From positions 1 through 64,000 of the forward strand of contig UQDO01000004.1 of the NCBI GenBank assembly GCA_900539855.1: a stretch of DNA of 64,000 nt, written 5' to 3'. Positions within the stretch are counted from its first letter, which is position 1. Each line of letters opens with the position of its first letter. Below, in pieces: positions 7,829 to 16,150 of the stretch. The DNA is from an uncultured Oscillospiraceae bacterium (GTDB taxonomy: Bacteria; Bacillota; Clostridia; Oscillospirales; Acutalibacteraceae). The translations under genes and the position numbers were made by a program. Below the pieces are notes generated by a model, which saw only the letters and a list, made by a program, of their open reading frames with translations, was not told where the DNA came from and did not search any database.

Positions 7829-9102
7829 TTAAAACTTTATTTCCACTACCGAATGGGGCTTGATAACACCGTTAAATTCGGTTTCTTCATATGTTGATTT
7901 TTCGCTTATTTCGCGCACGGATTTGGGCGTAACGTTCAGGTCAAGGGGCAGAGAATCGCAGTTTGTGTTTGCAATAACAACGCAGCCGTCGTTTTCGTCT
8001 TTTGCCGCAACGGCGTAAACGCCGTTGCCGTCTGTTTCGACTTCAAGCTGATTTTTGCGCTTGTAAAGTTCATTAAACGCTTTGAAGCCGTAGTAAAGCC
8101 TGAACGGCTCCCTTGTAAGGGGGTTGAACAATCCGCCGTAAATGCCCGTGCCGATTCGCGCGTCGTAGAACATTGCCGTGTCAACGGGCAAATCCTGCAT
8201 TGCAAGCAAAATTGCCGTGTTTTCCGACGCATGTTCGGCGCTTCCGCGCTTGCGGGGCATAGAATGCCACTCATTAAGGCTCGTTTCGGTGTTTACAAAA
8301 CCCTCTTCGTCAAGGCGCTTGCGGGCATACTCGGCGCATATTTTAATTTCTTTTGCACCGTTATAATTGTGCCACGAGAAGAAATCAAGCGGGCAGTTTT
8401 TCTCCCTGCACATTTTAAGAAATTCGTTAAAAATTCGGTGTAGTATACTAAATCGTTATAATACGGGTGAGAGCCGTCGTCTTTGGTGTACAGCGAATAA
8501 AAACCGCAACTTGCATACCCGCCGATTTTAAGGTGGGGGAATTTCTCTTTAAGATACTTTGACGAAGTTTCGTAAAGATCGAAATAGTCCTGCATATCGC
8601 CGCTCCACATCTGATTCGCAGCGGGATCCTTAAAATTTTCGGGCTCGTTCCATATTTCCCAGTAGCGGATATTAAAGTGAAAGCCGTTCGCCCAGCCCTC
8701 GTTGTAGTGGAGAATAATATGCTCGCAGATTTTTGACCATTTGAGGTTATCGCTCGGCGGGTCGATATAATACGCTTTTATTTTACGGTAATTTTCAATT
8801 GTTACGCCCAGGCGGAAAAACGGCTCAACCCCGTAAGAATCAAGGGCTTTCATCAGTTCGTCGGTAAAGGTGAAGTCATATGCATCGGGGTTGTCGGGGT
8901 CGGCGTTAAAATCACGGAAAACGAAAGGAATGTCAACGATTCCGTAAAAATGATTTGCCAAATCGTGGAGCCGCGCAAAGGGAATTCCTGCATCGCTCAG
9001 GTAGTGAATATATGAAAAATCCATACCCAAAAACGGCGGCTGTCCCACGCCGTGCACGGGCTTAATCTGTTTGCCGTTCGGTTCTTTAACAGTTACTTTC
9101 AT
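7829..9102 (-). pseudogene. GH39 glycoside hydrolase (beta-xylosidase-like), frameshifted
   Basis: Two overlapping minus-strand frames make one GH39 protein. 9102 down to about 8414 gives the N-terminal part of the TIM barrel with the acid/base motif YWEIWNEPENF. 8413 down to 7829 gives the rest, beginning inside FLK|MCREKNCPLDFFSWHNY, with VNTETSLNEWH (likely nucleophile region) and a C-terminal beta-sandwich. The frames differ by -1 at a run of four A (minus strand) near 8411-8417, so one missing A restores about 424 aa. The cause may be an assembly error, a recent mutation or, less likely, slippage. No signal peptide. Last gene of an operon with a LacI regulator and a MFS carrier, so it probably hydrolysed an imported xylo- or arabino-oligosaccharide. 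Confidence 0.8.
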
Positions 9103-9115
9103 AATAAAATCTCCT

Positions 9116-10054
9116 TTAAGTATTTCTTGTAATCAGGCGCGGTTCAAAAACATATTGCCTGTTTTTTGTGGCGGTTTTCAGGATATCGTCAACAAGAGCA
9201 TCAACGGCGCTTTCACAGCCGACGCTTATGGTTGTAAGCCCGCCGAAAACATATTTTGCGGTGGGGATATCGTTTATTCCCACCACCGAAACGGTTTCGG
9301 GAACGGAAATTCCACGACTTTTAAGGACGGAAATCAGTCCGATTGCAACGGAATCGTAGGCGCAGACTATGCCGTCGGGCAGACCGTGCCGCATAAAAAA
9401 TTCCGCCGCCGCAACGCCCGCTTCTTCAAAGCGTTCGGACGAAGTGAAAAACGAATAGGGCATAATGCCGAATTCTTCACAGGCGTTTTTGAAAAATTCA
9501 CCCTTTGACGCGGTCAGACGCTCACCGGCGTAGGCAAGCCGCGTCCGTTTTATTGAAATAAGATGTTCCGCTGCCTGCCTGACCGCCGAATCAATGCGTG
9601 AAACAAGTTGACCGCTGCCTGAAAGGGGCGAAAACGAAATAATCTGCGTTTCGGTGCAGTTTTCAACCGAATCAAGTTCGCCCAAACAGATTACCGCGTC
9701 GCAGTCGGGACTGTTTATGCACAAGGCAAGCAGTTCCTTTTGCAGTTCGGAATCAAAATTGTAGTTGTACACTATGCCGTTTGCACCGCGGACGCGCAGT
9801 GCGGAAATGATTTTTTCCGCTATCGCCGAATAGTAGGGGCTTATTATTTCGGGGCAAAGTATCGCCGCGCGGACACGTCCCTTGCGTCGGTTTCCCTGTT
9901 TAATGTGCTTCTTTTGATTAAAATAGCCCGATTCTTCGGCAATTTTAAGAATGTATTCCCGTGTTTCGGGAGCGACGTCAAAGGAATCGTTCAGCGCCCG
10001 CGAAACCGTTGAAACCGACATGTGCGCCAGCTCCGCAACTTTTTTAAGATTCAT
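9116..10054 (-). CDS. LacI family transcriptional regulator
   Basis: 312 aa. N-terminal LacI helix-turn-helix (LKKVAELAHMSVSTVSRALN) and hinge, then a periplasmic-binding-protein-like effector domain (from about residue 62 to the end, e.g. PDGIVCAYDSVAIGL, VPETVSVVGINDIP). It overlaps the MFS gene by 11 nt and lies 13 nt before the GH39 gene, so it is the local regulator of this sugar operon and likely binds the palindrome at the operon promoter. The effector is probably a sugar made by or supplied to GH39 (inference). Confidence 0.92.
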   Translation of the reverse strand: MNLKKVAELAHMSVSTVSRALNDSFDVAPETREYILKIAEESGYFNQKKHIKQGNRRKGRVRAAILCPEIISPYYSAIAEKIISALRVRGANGIVYNYNFDSELQKELLALCINSPDCDAVICLGELDSVENCTETQIISFSPLSGSGQLVSRIDSAVRQAAEHLISIKRTRLAYAGERLTASKGEFFKNACEEFGIMPYSFFTSSERFEEAGVAAAEFFMRHGLPDGIVCAYDSVAIGLISVLKSRGISVPETVSVVGINDIPTAKYVFGGLTTISVGCESAVDALVDDILKTATKNRQYVFEPRLITRNT

Positions 10055-11279
10055 TTTTACCTCTCAAAAAGAAGATCTGCAAAAATGCAAGGCAAACAAG
10101 GGTGAACAGCGCCGCAAAAACGGAAAGTATCTGCTGCGGATAAACGCCGAATGCCGAAAGCAATGAAAGCAGTGAACCCGAAATAACGGACACAATAAAG
10201 CCCGCCGCGCCCGAAAATGCCTGTGTCAGGGCGAGGGCGTCTGAACGGATTTCCTTGGGGGCAACGTCAAAAACAAGGTTGATAAGCGAAGAATTTATTC
10301 CGCCCATTGCCGCGCTGAAAAATACGTAGTAAAGAATGAAACATACCGTGCCGGTTTCTTTATTTGCGAAAATTACCGACGCAAAGGCGAAAAACGCAAG
10401 AACAAAGCACAGCCTCAGCATTGGCGCAAAGCCTTTTTTGTCGGCAAATCTGCCCAAAAAGGGTGAAACGAGAATTCTTACGCCGCTGCCGATAGAAGTT
10501 ATAACGGTCGCCTTTGTAAGTGAAAAGCCCAGTTCGCCCACCTGAAATACCGCGTAAAACGGTACGGCGCAGTAGTGGGCAATATTCCACAAAACGAATA
10601 AAACGGAAACGAGAAGAACGTTTCTGTTCTTAAAAACCGCCGCAAAGTTCAGTTTTGAGGATTGCTTGCTTACCGTTTCGGCTTTGGGTGAAAGTACAAG
10701 CGAAACCGTGTGCAGAGCGGTTAAAATAAGCAGCGAAACTCCGCAGAGGATAAACGCGCCACGCACGTTGCCCGAATCGTAAAGGCGGTCAACCGTGTTG
10801 CCCATTGCAATAGGGAAGATTATTCCCGCAATAAGCGAAATGATTTCTTTTACCGCGGTAAAAGAGCCGCGGCTGCGGTCGTCGATAAGCCCCATAAGCC
10901 AGTCGACCTTTTTCGGGTGTACAACGTTATATATTATGTACGCCGTAAGAATCGTTACAACAAAAATTACGGGTTTTATATTCGCGCCCGCGGGCAAAAG
11001 CGGCACGGCGTATAAAAATGCAAAAAGCAGTTGATTCAGTACGCTCATTATTATAACAAAACTTTTTACCCTGACCCTGCGCAAAAAAAGCGACGCAAGC
11101 TGAAAAAGGCAGCCCAGGGATACAAATGCCGAGATTATTCCCGTAACGCCGTCGGAAAGCCCGATTTCCCTTGAAAGGCGTGCAAGAAACGTTGTGGAAA
11201 CAAGCAGGGTCACAAGGTATTCAAGCATCGCCTGAATTATATATGTTACGCTTCCGCGTGAAAATCTTCTCGGTTCCAA
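10044..11279 (-). CDS. MFS transporter, sugar-operon associated
   Basis: 411 aa with about 12 hydrophobic segments typical of the major facilitator superfamily; the cytoplasmic loop DWLMGLIDDRSRGSF follows TM4 and FLGRFADKKGFAP is the second-half MFS loop. TTG at 11279 was chosen because GGAGG lies 6 nt upstream. The longer frame to 11309 would begin at the predicted transcription start and has no SD. First gene of the operon with LacI and GH39; likely imports the oligosaccharide or glycoside. Confidence 0.85.
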   Translation of the reverse strand: MEPRRFSRGSVTYIIQAMLEYLVTLLVSTTFLARLSREIGLSDGVTGIISAFVSLGCLFQLASLFLRRVRVKSFVIIMSVLNQLLFAFLYAVPLLPAGANIKPVIFVVTILTAYIIYNVVHPKKVDWLMGLIDDRSRGSFTAVKEIISLIAGIIFPIAMGNTVDRLYDSGNVRGAFILCGVSLLILTALHTVSLVLSPKAETVSKQSSKLNFAAVFKNRNVLLVSVLFVLWNIAHYCAVPFYAVFQVGELGFSLTKATVITSIGSGVRILVSPFLGRFADKKGFAPMLRLCFVLAFFAFASVIFANKETGTVCFILYYVFFSAAMGGINSSLINLVFDVAPKEIRSDALALTQAFSGAAGFIVSVISGSLLSLLSAFGVYPQQILSVFAALFTLVCLAFLQIFFLRGKNES

Positions 11280-11313
11280 GCAAAGCCTCCAGAATAGAAT
11301 ATGTATCATTGAT

Positions 11314-11342
11314 ATGATATCATTTTACACGCTTTGTGTCAA
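11314..11342 (-). promoter_or_regulatory. Promoter and putative LacI operator of the MFS-LacI-GH39 operon
   Basis: Minus strand TTGACA, 17 nt, TATCAT. A perfect 10-bp palindrome ATGATATCAT (11314-11323) covers the -10 box, and a second dyad ACAC-N5-GTGT lies in the spacer. This is the layout expected for autorepression by the operon's LacI protein. Confidence 0.65.
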
Positions 11343-11462
11343 TATTCAGGCAAGCGGAATATTTCCGAAAATAAACTGAATTGTACATTGGATCGTCCCC
11401 CGCTTACACAAGTTTTACGTAACACAGATAGTTAATTAAGTTGCAGATTTTCATCATATTGC

Positions 11463-12473
11463 ATGCTTTCGTATGCGTTCACGACGCTGAATCAAGGCGG
11501 ATATGAGGATGTTGCTACCGAAGAGTTCGAGAACATCCATAACCTCTTCGCTGCGATTCTGGCGAAGGGCATCAGCAGACAGTTGAAACAGGGCCTGTAT
11601 CAGGAGTATTTGAATCGCAAAGAGGATGTTGCGGTAGTCCATGGCAAGATCGATATGCCGGGGACCATCCAGAATCGCCTTGCAAGAAAGCGGGTGTTGA
11701 CCTGCGAGTACGACGAGCTTTCCGAGAACAATCTCCTGAATCAGATACTGAAAACAACCGTTATGCTTTTGCTCCGGCACACGAGGGTGGATCAGGAGTA
11801 CAAAAGCGAGCTGAAAAAGGAAATGCTGTTCTTCTCGAATGTTGACGCAATCGATCCCACCATGATCCGCTGGTCAGCCATTCGGTTTCAGAGAAACAAT
11901 AATACCTATCGTATGCTCATTAGCCTGTGCCAGTTGATTCTCGAAGGAATGCTGTTGACCACAGACTCCGGCGAATACCGGCTGGCTTCTTTCATCGACG
12001 AGCAGCGTATGAACCGACTGTATGAAAAGTTCATACTGGAGTTTTATGCAAAGGAATGTCCGCAGGTAACTGCAACGGCATCTCAGATTCCCTGGGCGTT
12101 GGACGATTGTATCGGAACTATGCTCCCGGTCATGCAAAGCGATATTATGCTGACAAGAGGCAATGAGGTTCTCATCATTGATGCCAAGTATTATACGCAT
12201 ACCACGCAGGCACAGTATGATGTGCATACATTGCATTCCGGTAATCTGTATCAGATATTCACCTATGTGAAGAACAAAAAGGCGGAATTCGGTACGAAAG
12301 CGCATCGGGTATCTGGAATGCTTCTGTATGCCGCAACAGACGAAGCAATTCAGCCGGATAACAGCTATCAGATGAGCGGTAATCAAATCAGCGTGAAAAC
12401 GCTTGATCTGAACCGGGATTTTTCGGAAATTGCTGCGCAGTTAAATGCAATCGTCGATAAGCATTTTGGGTAA
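11463..12473 (+). CDS. Orphan McrC-like restriction endonuclease subunit, N terminus eroded
   Basis: 336 aa, McrC family (partner of the McrB GTPase in methyl-dependent restriction). The PD-(D/E)xK nuclease core is visible as QSDIMLTRGNEVLIIDAKYY near residue 225, followed by the usual Q in NLYQIFTYV. The family normally begins a few residues earlier, with a NIYYMLSYAF-type start. Here MLSYAF follows a non-matching leader, there is no SD before 11463, and no mcrB lies upstream, where the neighbour is the divergent MFS operon. This points to loss of mcrB and of the first codons; the product is probably inactive or needs a distant partner. Confidence 0.75.
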   Translation: MLSYAFTTLNQGGYEDVATEEFENIHNLFAAILAKGISRQLKQGLYQEYLNRKEDVAVVHGKIDMPGTIQNRLARKRVLTCEYDELSENNLLNQILKTTVMLLLRHTRVDQEYKSELKKEMLFFSNVDAIDPTMIRWSAIRFQRNNNTYRMLISLCQLILEGMLLTTDSGEYRLASFIDEQRMNRLYEKFILEFYAKECPQVTATASQIPWALDDCIGTMLPVMQSDIMLTRGNEVLIIDAKYYTHTTQAQYDVHTLHSGNLYQIFTYVKNKKAEFGTKAHRVSGMLLYAATDEAIQPDNSYQMSGNQISVKTLDLNRDFSEIAAQLNAIVDKHFG

Positions 12474-12480
12474 GGGCAAT

Positions 12481-12533
12481 TTTTAACGAATACCCCCAGC
12501 AGTTTAACGATTACTCAACCGTTTAACGATTAC
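12481..12533. repeat. Three short direct repeats downstream of mcrC
   Basis: Copies of TTTAACGAWTAC at 12481-12493, 12502-12514 and 12521-12533, spaced 19-21 nt. No gene overlaps them. Confidence 0.5.
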
Positions 12534-12571
12534 AACAGAGCAGAAAGCCGCAATCCGCATAAAAAGCATAA

Positions 12572-12604
12572 AACCCCGCCGCAGAATTGCTCCGCAGCGG
12601 GGTT
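12572..12604. terminator. Stem-loop terminator between mcrC and ssrA
   Basis: AACCCCGC / GCGGGGTT stem with an inner partially paired loop; T-rich tract on the minus strand. Acts after ssrA or mcrC. Confidence 0.6.
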
Positions 12605-12662
12605 CGCTTATATGCTGAAACAGCCGAAAAGCCTTATTTCAAGCGGTTTTCGGGCATAGAAA

Positions 12663-12699
12663 AAGTCCACCGTAATTCTATCAAAATTACGGTGGACTT
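12663..12699 (-). terminator. Terminator of ssrA
   Basis: 15-bp perfect stem (AAGTCCACCGTAATT and complement) with a 7-nt loop, 1 nt past the tmRNA CCA end, followed by T5 on the minus strand. Confidence 0.9.
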
Positions 12700-12700
12700 A

Positions 12701-13047
12701 TGGTGGAGATGGCGGGAGTCGAACCCGCGTCCAAAAAACCGTTCCCGCAACTTTCTACATGATTATCTTGTCTACTGAAATTCCCTTACCGTATCGCCGG
12801 CAATCAGGCTATACGGTTCGGTATCTCCTTTTCATGGCAGCGCCGGAGAAAGCAACCGCTCACGTTCACCGCAAAAATGACGCCCTTTCCGTTCCCGCGG
12901 TAAAAAACGGCAGGACGGCAGCTTAATTAAGCTGCAAAAGCAACTGTATTTTTGTCAGTTATTGTTTAAAGTTCGGTTTTCAAAGCGTTCCCGTAACGCT
13001 TCATGCTTATCACGGTTCAGGATCCCTGTCGAAACCTTTACATCCCC
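12701..13047 (-). ncRNA. ssrA: Transfer-messenger RNA (tmRNA)
   Basis: 347 nt. The 5' end GGGGATGTAAAGGTTTCGAC and the 3' end GGTTCGACTCCCGCCATC plus acceptor strand with encoded CCA are the classical tmRNA tRNA-like ends, pairing with each other. The tag reading frame ends TDKNTVAFAA followed by TAA inside the palindromic GCAGCTTAATTAAGCTGC helix; the first tag codon is not certain. It rescues stalled ribosomes with SmpB, whose gene lies 4 nt upstream in the same direction, so the RNA is either processed from the smpB transcript or has a promoter inside smpB. Confidence 0.97.
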
Positions 13048-13051
13048 ATGT

Positions 13052-13513
13052 TTACCGGTTCCGCTCCTTCATTTCACGTTCAATGGTGCGCTCTGCCGAG
13101 CGCTTTGCCATATCGGCGCGCTTGTCATACAGCTTTTTGCCTCTGCAGACACCGAGCTGCACCTTGACAAGCGACCCCTTGAAATACATAGACAGCGGTA
13201 TCAGCGTAAGGCCCTGCTGCTTTATCACTCCGAAAAGACGGTTGATCTCTTTTTTGTGAAGCAGCAGCCGTCGCTCACGCGTCGGTTGGCGATTGAAAAT
13301 GTTGCCCTTTTCATAGGGACTTATATGCATGCCCTTTACCAGAACCTCGCCGCCGTCAATATCGCACCATGAATCCTTTAAGTTTACTCCGCCGCACCGG
13401 ATCGACTTTACCTCGGTACCGCAAAGCTCGATCCCACATTCAATGCTTTCATCGACAAAGTAGTCATGAAATGCCTTTTTGTTAGTGGCTATCGTTTTGG
13501 TGTTTTCGGACAT
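13052..13513 (-). CDS. smpB: SsrA-binding protein SmpB
   Basis: 153 aa from ATG 13513 (SD GAGGTG, 6 nt spacing; an in-frame GTG at 13522 is too close to the SD). Family motifs: NKKAFHDYFVDESIECGIELCGTEVKS, MHISPYEKGN, and the basic C-terminal tail GKKLYDKRADMAKR that inserts into the decoding centre. Binds the tRNA-like domain of tmRNA. Adjacent to ssrA. Confidence 0.97.
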   Translation of the reverse strand: MSENTKTIATNKKAFHDYFVDESIECGIELCGTEVKSIRCGGVNLKDSWCDIDGGEVLVKGMHISPYEKGNIFNRQPTRERRLLLHKKEINRLFGVIKQQGLTLIPLSMYFKGSLVKVQLGVCRGKKLYDKRADMAKRSAERTIEREMKERNR

Positions 13514-13536
13514 GTTTTTCACCTCGCTTGGAGGTT

Positions 13537-13565
13537 ATTATAACACCTGTATGCTTTCCGGTCAA
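13537..13565 (-). promoter_or_regulatory. Sigma-A promoter of smpB-ssrA
   Basis: Minus strand TTGACC, 17 nt, TATAAT, 24 bp before the smpB ATG; it overlaps the last codons of the upstream membrane-protein gene. Confidence 0.7.
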
Positions 13566-14005
13566 GTGGTTTCGTGTGACATTATACCTGTAAATTCGCG
13601 CCTGGGCTTGTCTTTACCGAAAAATCTTGTGTATGCAAGATCGGCACAGATAAGCAGCGGCGCGCACATAAGGCACCAAAGTGTGAAGTATAAAAAGCAT
13701 ATCTGACCCTTGAAGTTGAGCGGCACAGTGCTGTAATCCCATACATGCATCCCAAGCCAGACGTTGAAGATAAAACCGAACACGAACTCTATTGAAAGTA
13801 TGGTCAGTCCGCCGGAAATACAGCGGTAAACAAACTTAAGATTCTTGAATTTCTGCTCTATTACCGACAGTATCGGCATACCGATCCCACCGGCTAAAGC
13901 CATGCTCGGATGTGTATATCCGCGCCACATTATTTCTATAAGCCCATAGCCGAAAGCACCCATACCGAAAAGTATAAAATAATACAGTACCTTTTTCTTA
14001 GTCAT
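13562..14005 (-). CDS. Small membrane protein, putative ABC-transporter-like (CmpB/PF06541-type)
   Basis: 147 aa from ATG 14005 (SD AAAGGAG; in-frame upstream starts lack an SD). Four to five hydrophobic segments; the N-terminal region GAFGYGLIEIMWRGYTHPSMALAGG and the motif HVWDYSTVPLNFKGQICFL resemble the putative ABC-transporter type IV / CmpB family common in Clostridia. No ATPase is nearby. Function unknown. Confidence 0.6.
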   Translation of the reverse strand: MTKKKVLYYFILFGMGAFGYGLIEIMWRGYTHPSMALAGGIGMPILSVIEQKFKNLKFVYRCISGGLTILSIEFVFGFIFNVWLGMHVWDYSTVPLNFKGQICFLYFTLWCLMCAPLLICADLAYTRFFGKDKPRREFTGIMSHETT

Positions 14006-14054
14006 CAGGTTTGCTCCTTTGAGTTGTGTTTGCAATATTTATTCCCGTTTAGTC

Positions 14055-14083
14055 TTGAAAAATGAGCGCTGCGGTGTTAAAAT
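14055..14083 (+). promoter_or_regulatory. Sigma-A-type promoter of the recJ-rel-dtd-hemZ operon
   Basis: TTGAAA, 17 nt, TAAAAT, ending 24 bp before the recJ frame. Confidence 0.6.
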
Positions 14084-14107
14084 ATTTTTATATTTACATA
14101 TAAGACG

Positions 14108-16150
14108 GTGGTGTGGGTCGTGAATTATAAAAGGTGGATATTTCCCGATGTTGACAAGCAGGAAGTGTCCTTGGTGTCGGAAGAATGTGATCTTGATCCT
14201 ATAGTCACATTTATAGCCTTTGCGCGAGGGCTTAGCGACCCATATGAAATAGAGCAATTCATAAGCGAAGAACCTGATTTTTGCGACCCTTACGAATACA
14301 GCGGAATGGCTGACGCCGTTGACAGAATAAATGTTGCGCTTGAGTCGGAAGAAAAAATACTTGTTTTTGGTGACTATGACTGCGACGGCGTGACCTCGAC
14401 AGCACTTCTGACCGGATATTTGAGATCAAGAAATGCTAATGTTGATTATTATGTGCCTGACCGTGAAAAGGACGGCTACGGTATTTCGGTGTCTGCCGTT
14501 GAAAAGGCAGCGGCTGACGGTTACACCCTTATTGTAACGGTCGATAACGGTATTAGCGCCATAGCTGAAGCGGAAAGAGCCGCTGCTCTTAGTGTAGACA
14601 TGGTCATTACCGATCATCACATACCCTCTGACACACTGCCGAATGCCGCGGCGGTGATAGATCCGCACCTTGATGAAGGGGGACCTTTCAGCGATCTTTG
14701 CGGCGTTGGCGTCGCTTTCAAGCTCATCTGCGCCCTTGACGGGCGTCCGTGCGAAGAAATGATATATGAATATGCCGACCTTGTGACACTTGGAACCATT
14801 GCCGATGTGGTGCCGCTACACGGCGAAAACAGAATGATGGTAAGCATCGGACTTAAAGTCATGAACAGGACGCCGCGAGTAGGCGTCAGGGCGCTTATGG
14901 AAGCGGCATCATGCAGATTTGCTACCTCAGGCGGTGTGGCTTTTTCGCTCTGTCCGAGGATAAACGCCGCAGGCAGGATGGCTTTAGCCGATACGGCGGT
15001 AAAACTGCTGCTGTCTACCGATTCAGGCGAAGCAGGATACTTTGCCGAATGTCTTGACCGGTTTAATACCGACAGGCAGGCAAAAGAGCAGCAGATATTT
15101 GAGTCGGCTGTTTCGGCGATCGAGTCAAATGGGCTATCCTCCGACCGTGTTATAGTGGTCGACGGAGCAGGCTGGCATCCCGGTGTTTTGGGAATAGTCG
15201 CGGCAAAAATAGTTCAGAAATATGCGCGTCCGGCTATAGTTATCAACGACGACGGAGAGGTATCGGTCGGATCATGCCGCAGTATTCCCGGGTTCTCAAT
15301 TTATGAAGCGCTGTCATCATGCAGCCATCTGCTTAAAAAATTCGGCGGACATGAGCTTGCCGCCGGTCTTACGGTCAGAGAGGAAGATATAGATGCCTTA
15401 AGACGTGAGATAAATGCATATGCAGCAGCAAAGCCGCTGAATTTCCCGACAGTTAAGATAGACTGCCGGGTAAAGCCCACCGTACTTAATGTTGATGTTG
15501 CAAAATCACTTAAAATACTTGAGCCATACGGTGAAGCCAATCCAACGCCGCTTTTTGCAGTTACAGACTGCAAAATAGCAGCCGTTTTGCCTCTTTCGGG
15601 CGGCAAGCACATCAAGCTGAAGCTTTCAAAGGACGGCAGGGACTTTTGGGCGTTGAAATTCGGAATGTCGCCGGACAACTTTCCGTTTTCGGTCGGCGAT
15701 GTGATAGATGTCGCGGTAAATCTTGATGTCAACGTATATAATAATACCGAGTCGGCATCGATACTCATACGCGAAATAAGACCGGGCGGCATCGACTGTG
15801 AAGAAACAGAGCGACAGCTTTCCGCTCTTGACCTTATCGGACGCGGTGAGGTGTCTGCAACGGACGCAGGCTCTGTCTGTCCGTCGCGTGCCGATGTTGC
15901 CGGTGTTTTCAGAACGCTAAAAAAATATGGCACGGTGTCTTACGACCGGCTGGAGAATATGCTCTGCCGCTATCTGCCGGTAGGTAAAATAAACATTGCC
16001 GTGAAGGCGCTTTGTCAGCTTGGAATAGTGTCGCTTGACGAGGCTGCGGTCTCGCTTACCGATTTTGACGGCAAGGCCGATCTTGACAGCGCTGAGATAC
16101 TTATAACACTTAAAAACGCTATGGGAGGTGGATATAATGGCTCTGTATGA
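14108..16150 (+). CDS. recJ: Single-stranded-DNA-specific exonuclease RecJ
   Basis: 680 aa. DHH phosphoesterase core with metal motifs FGDYDCDGVTSTALL and TDHHIPSD, a DHHA1 domain with GGHELAAGL, then an OB fold. 5'-3' ssDNA exonuclease for recombination and repair. The start is ambiguous among GTG codons at 14108, 14111 and 14120; 14120 (VNYKRW) fits the usual RecJ N terminus, and the SD is weak. First gene of a tight operon, overlapping rel by 14 nt. Confidence 0.95.
   Translation: MVWVVNYKRWIFPDVDKQEVSLVSEECDLDPIVTFIAFARGLSDPYEIEQFISEEPDFCDPYEYSGMADAVDRINVALESEEKILVFGDYDCDGVTSTALLTGYLRSRNANVDYYVPDREKDGYGISVSAVEKAAADGYTLIVTVDNGISAIAEAERAAALSVDMVITDHHIPSDTLPNAAAVIDPHLDEGGPFSDLCGVGVAFKLICALDGRPCEEMIYEYADLVTLGTIADVVPLHGENRMMVSIGLKVMNRTPRVGVRALMEAASCRFATSGGVAFSLCPRINAAGRMALADTAVKLLLSTDSGEAGYFAECLDRFNTDRQAKEQQIFESAVSAIESNGLSSDRVIVVDGAGWHPGVLGIVAAKIVQKYARPAIVINDDGEVSVGSCRSIPGFSIYEALSSCSHLLKKFGGHELAAGLTVREEDIDALRREINAYAAAKPLNFPTVKIDCRVKPTVLNVDVAKSLKILEPYGEANPTPLFAVTDCKIAAVLPLSGGKHIKLKLSKDGRDFWALKFGMSPDNFPFSVGDVIDVAVNLDVNVYNNTESASILIREIRPGGIDCEETERQLSALDLIGRGEVSATDAGSVCPSRADVAGVFRTLKKYGTVSYDRLENMLCRYLPVGKINIAVKALCQLGIVSLDEAAVSLTDFDGKADLDSAEILITLKNAMGGGYNGSV

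Noticed and set aside
8405..8420. Programmed -1 frameshift in the GH39 gene
   Set aside because: The site is not a canonical X XXY YYZ heptamer and no downstream pseudoknot is evident; mutation or sequence error is simpler.
12587..12778. 63-codon plus-strand frame
   Set aside because: Overlaps the ssrA terminator and the tmRNA 3' end on the other strand.
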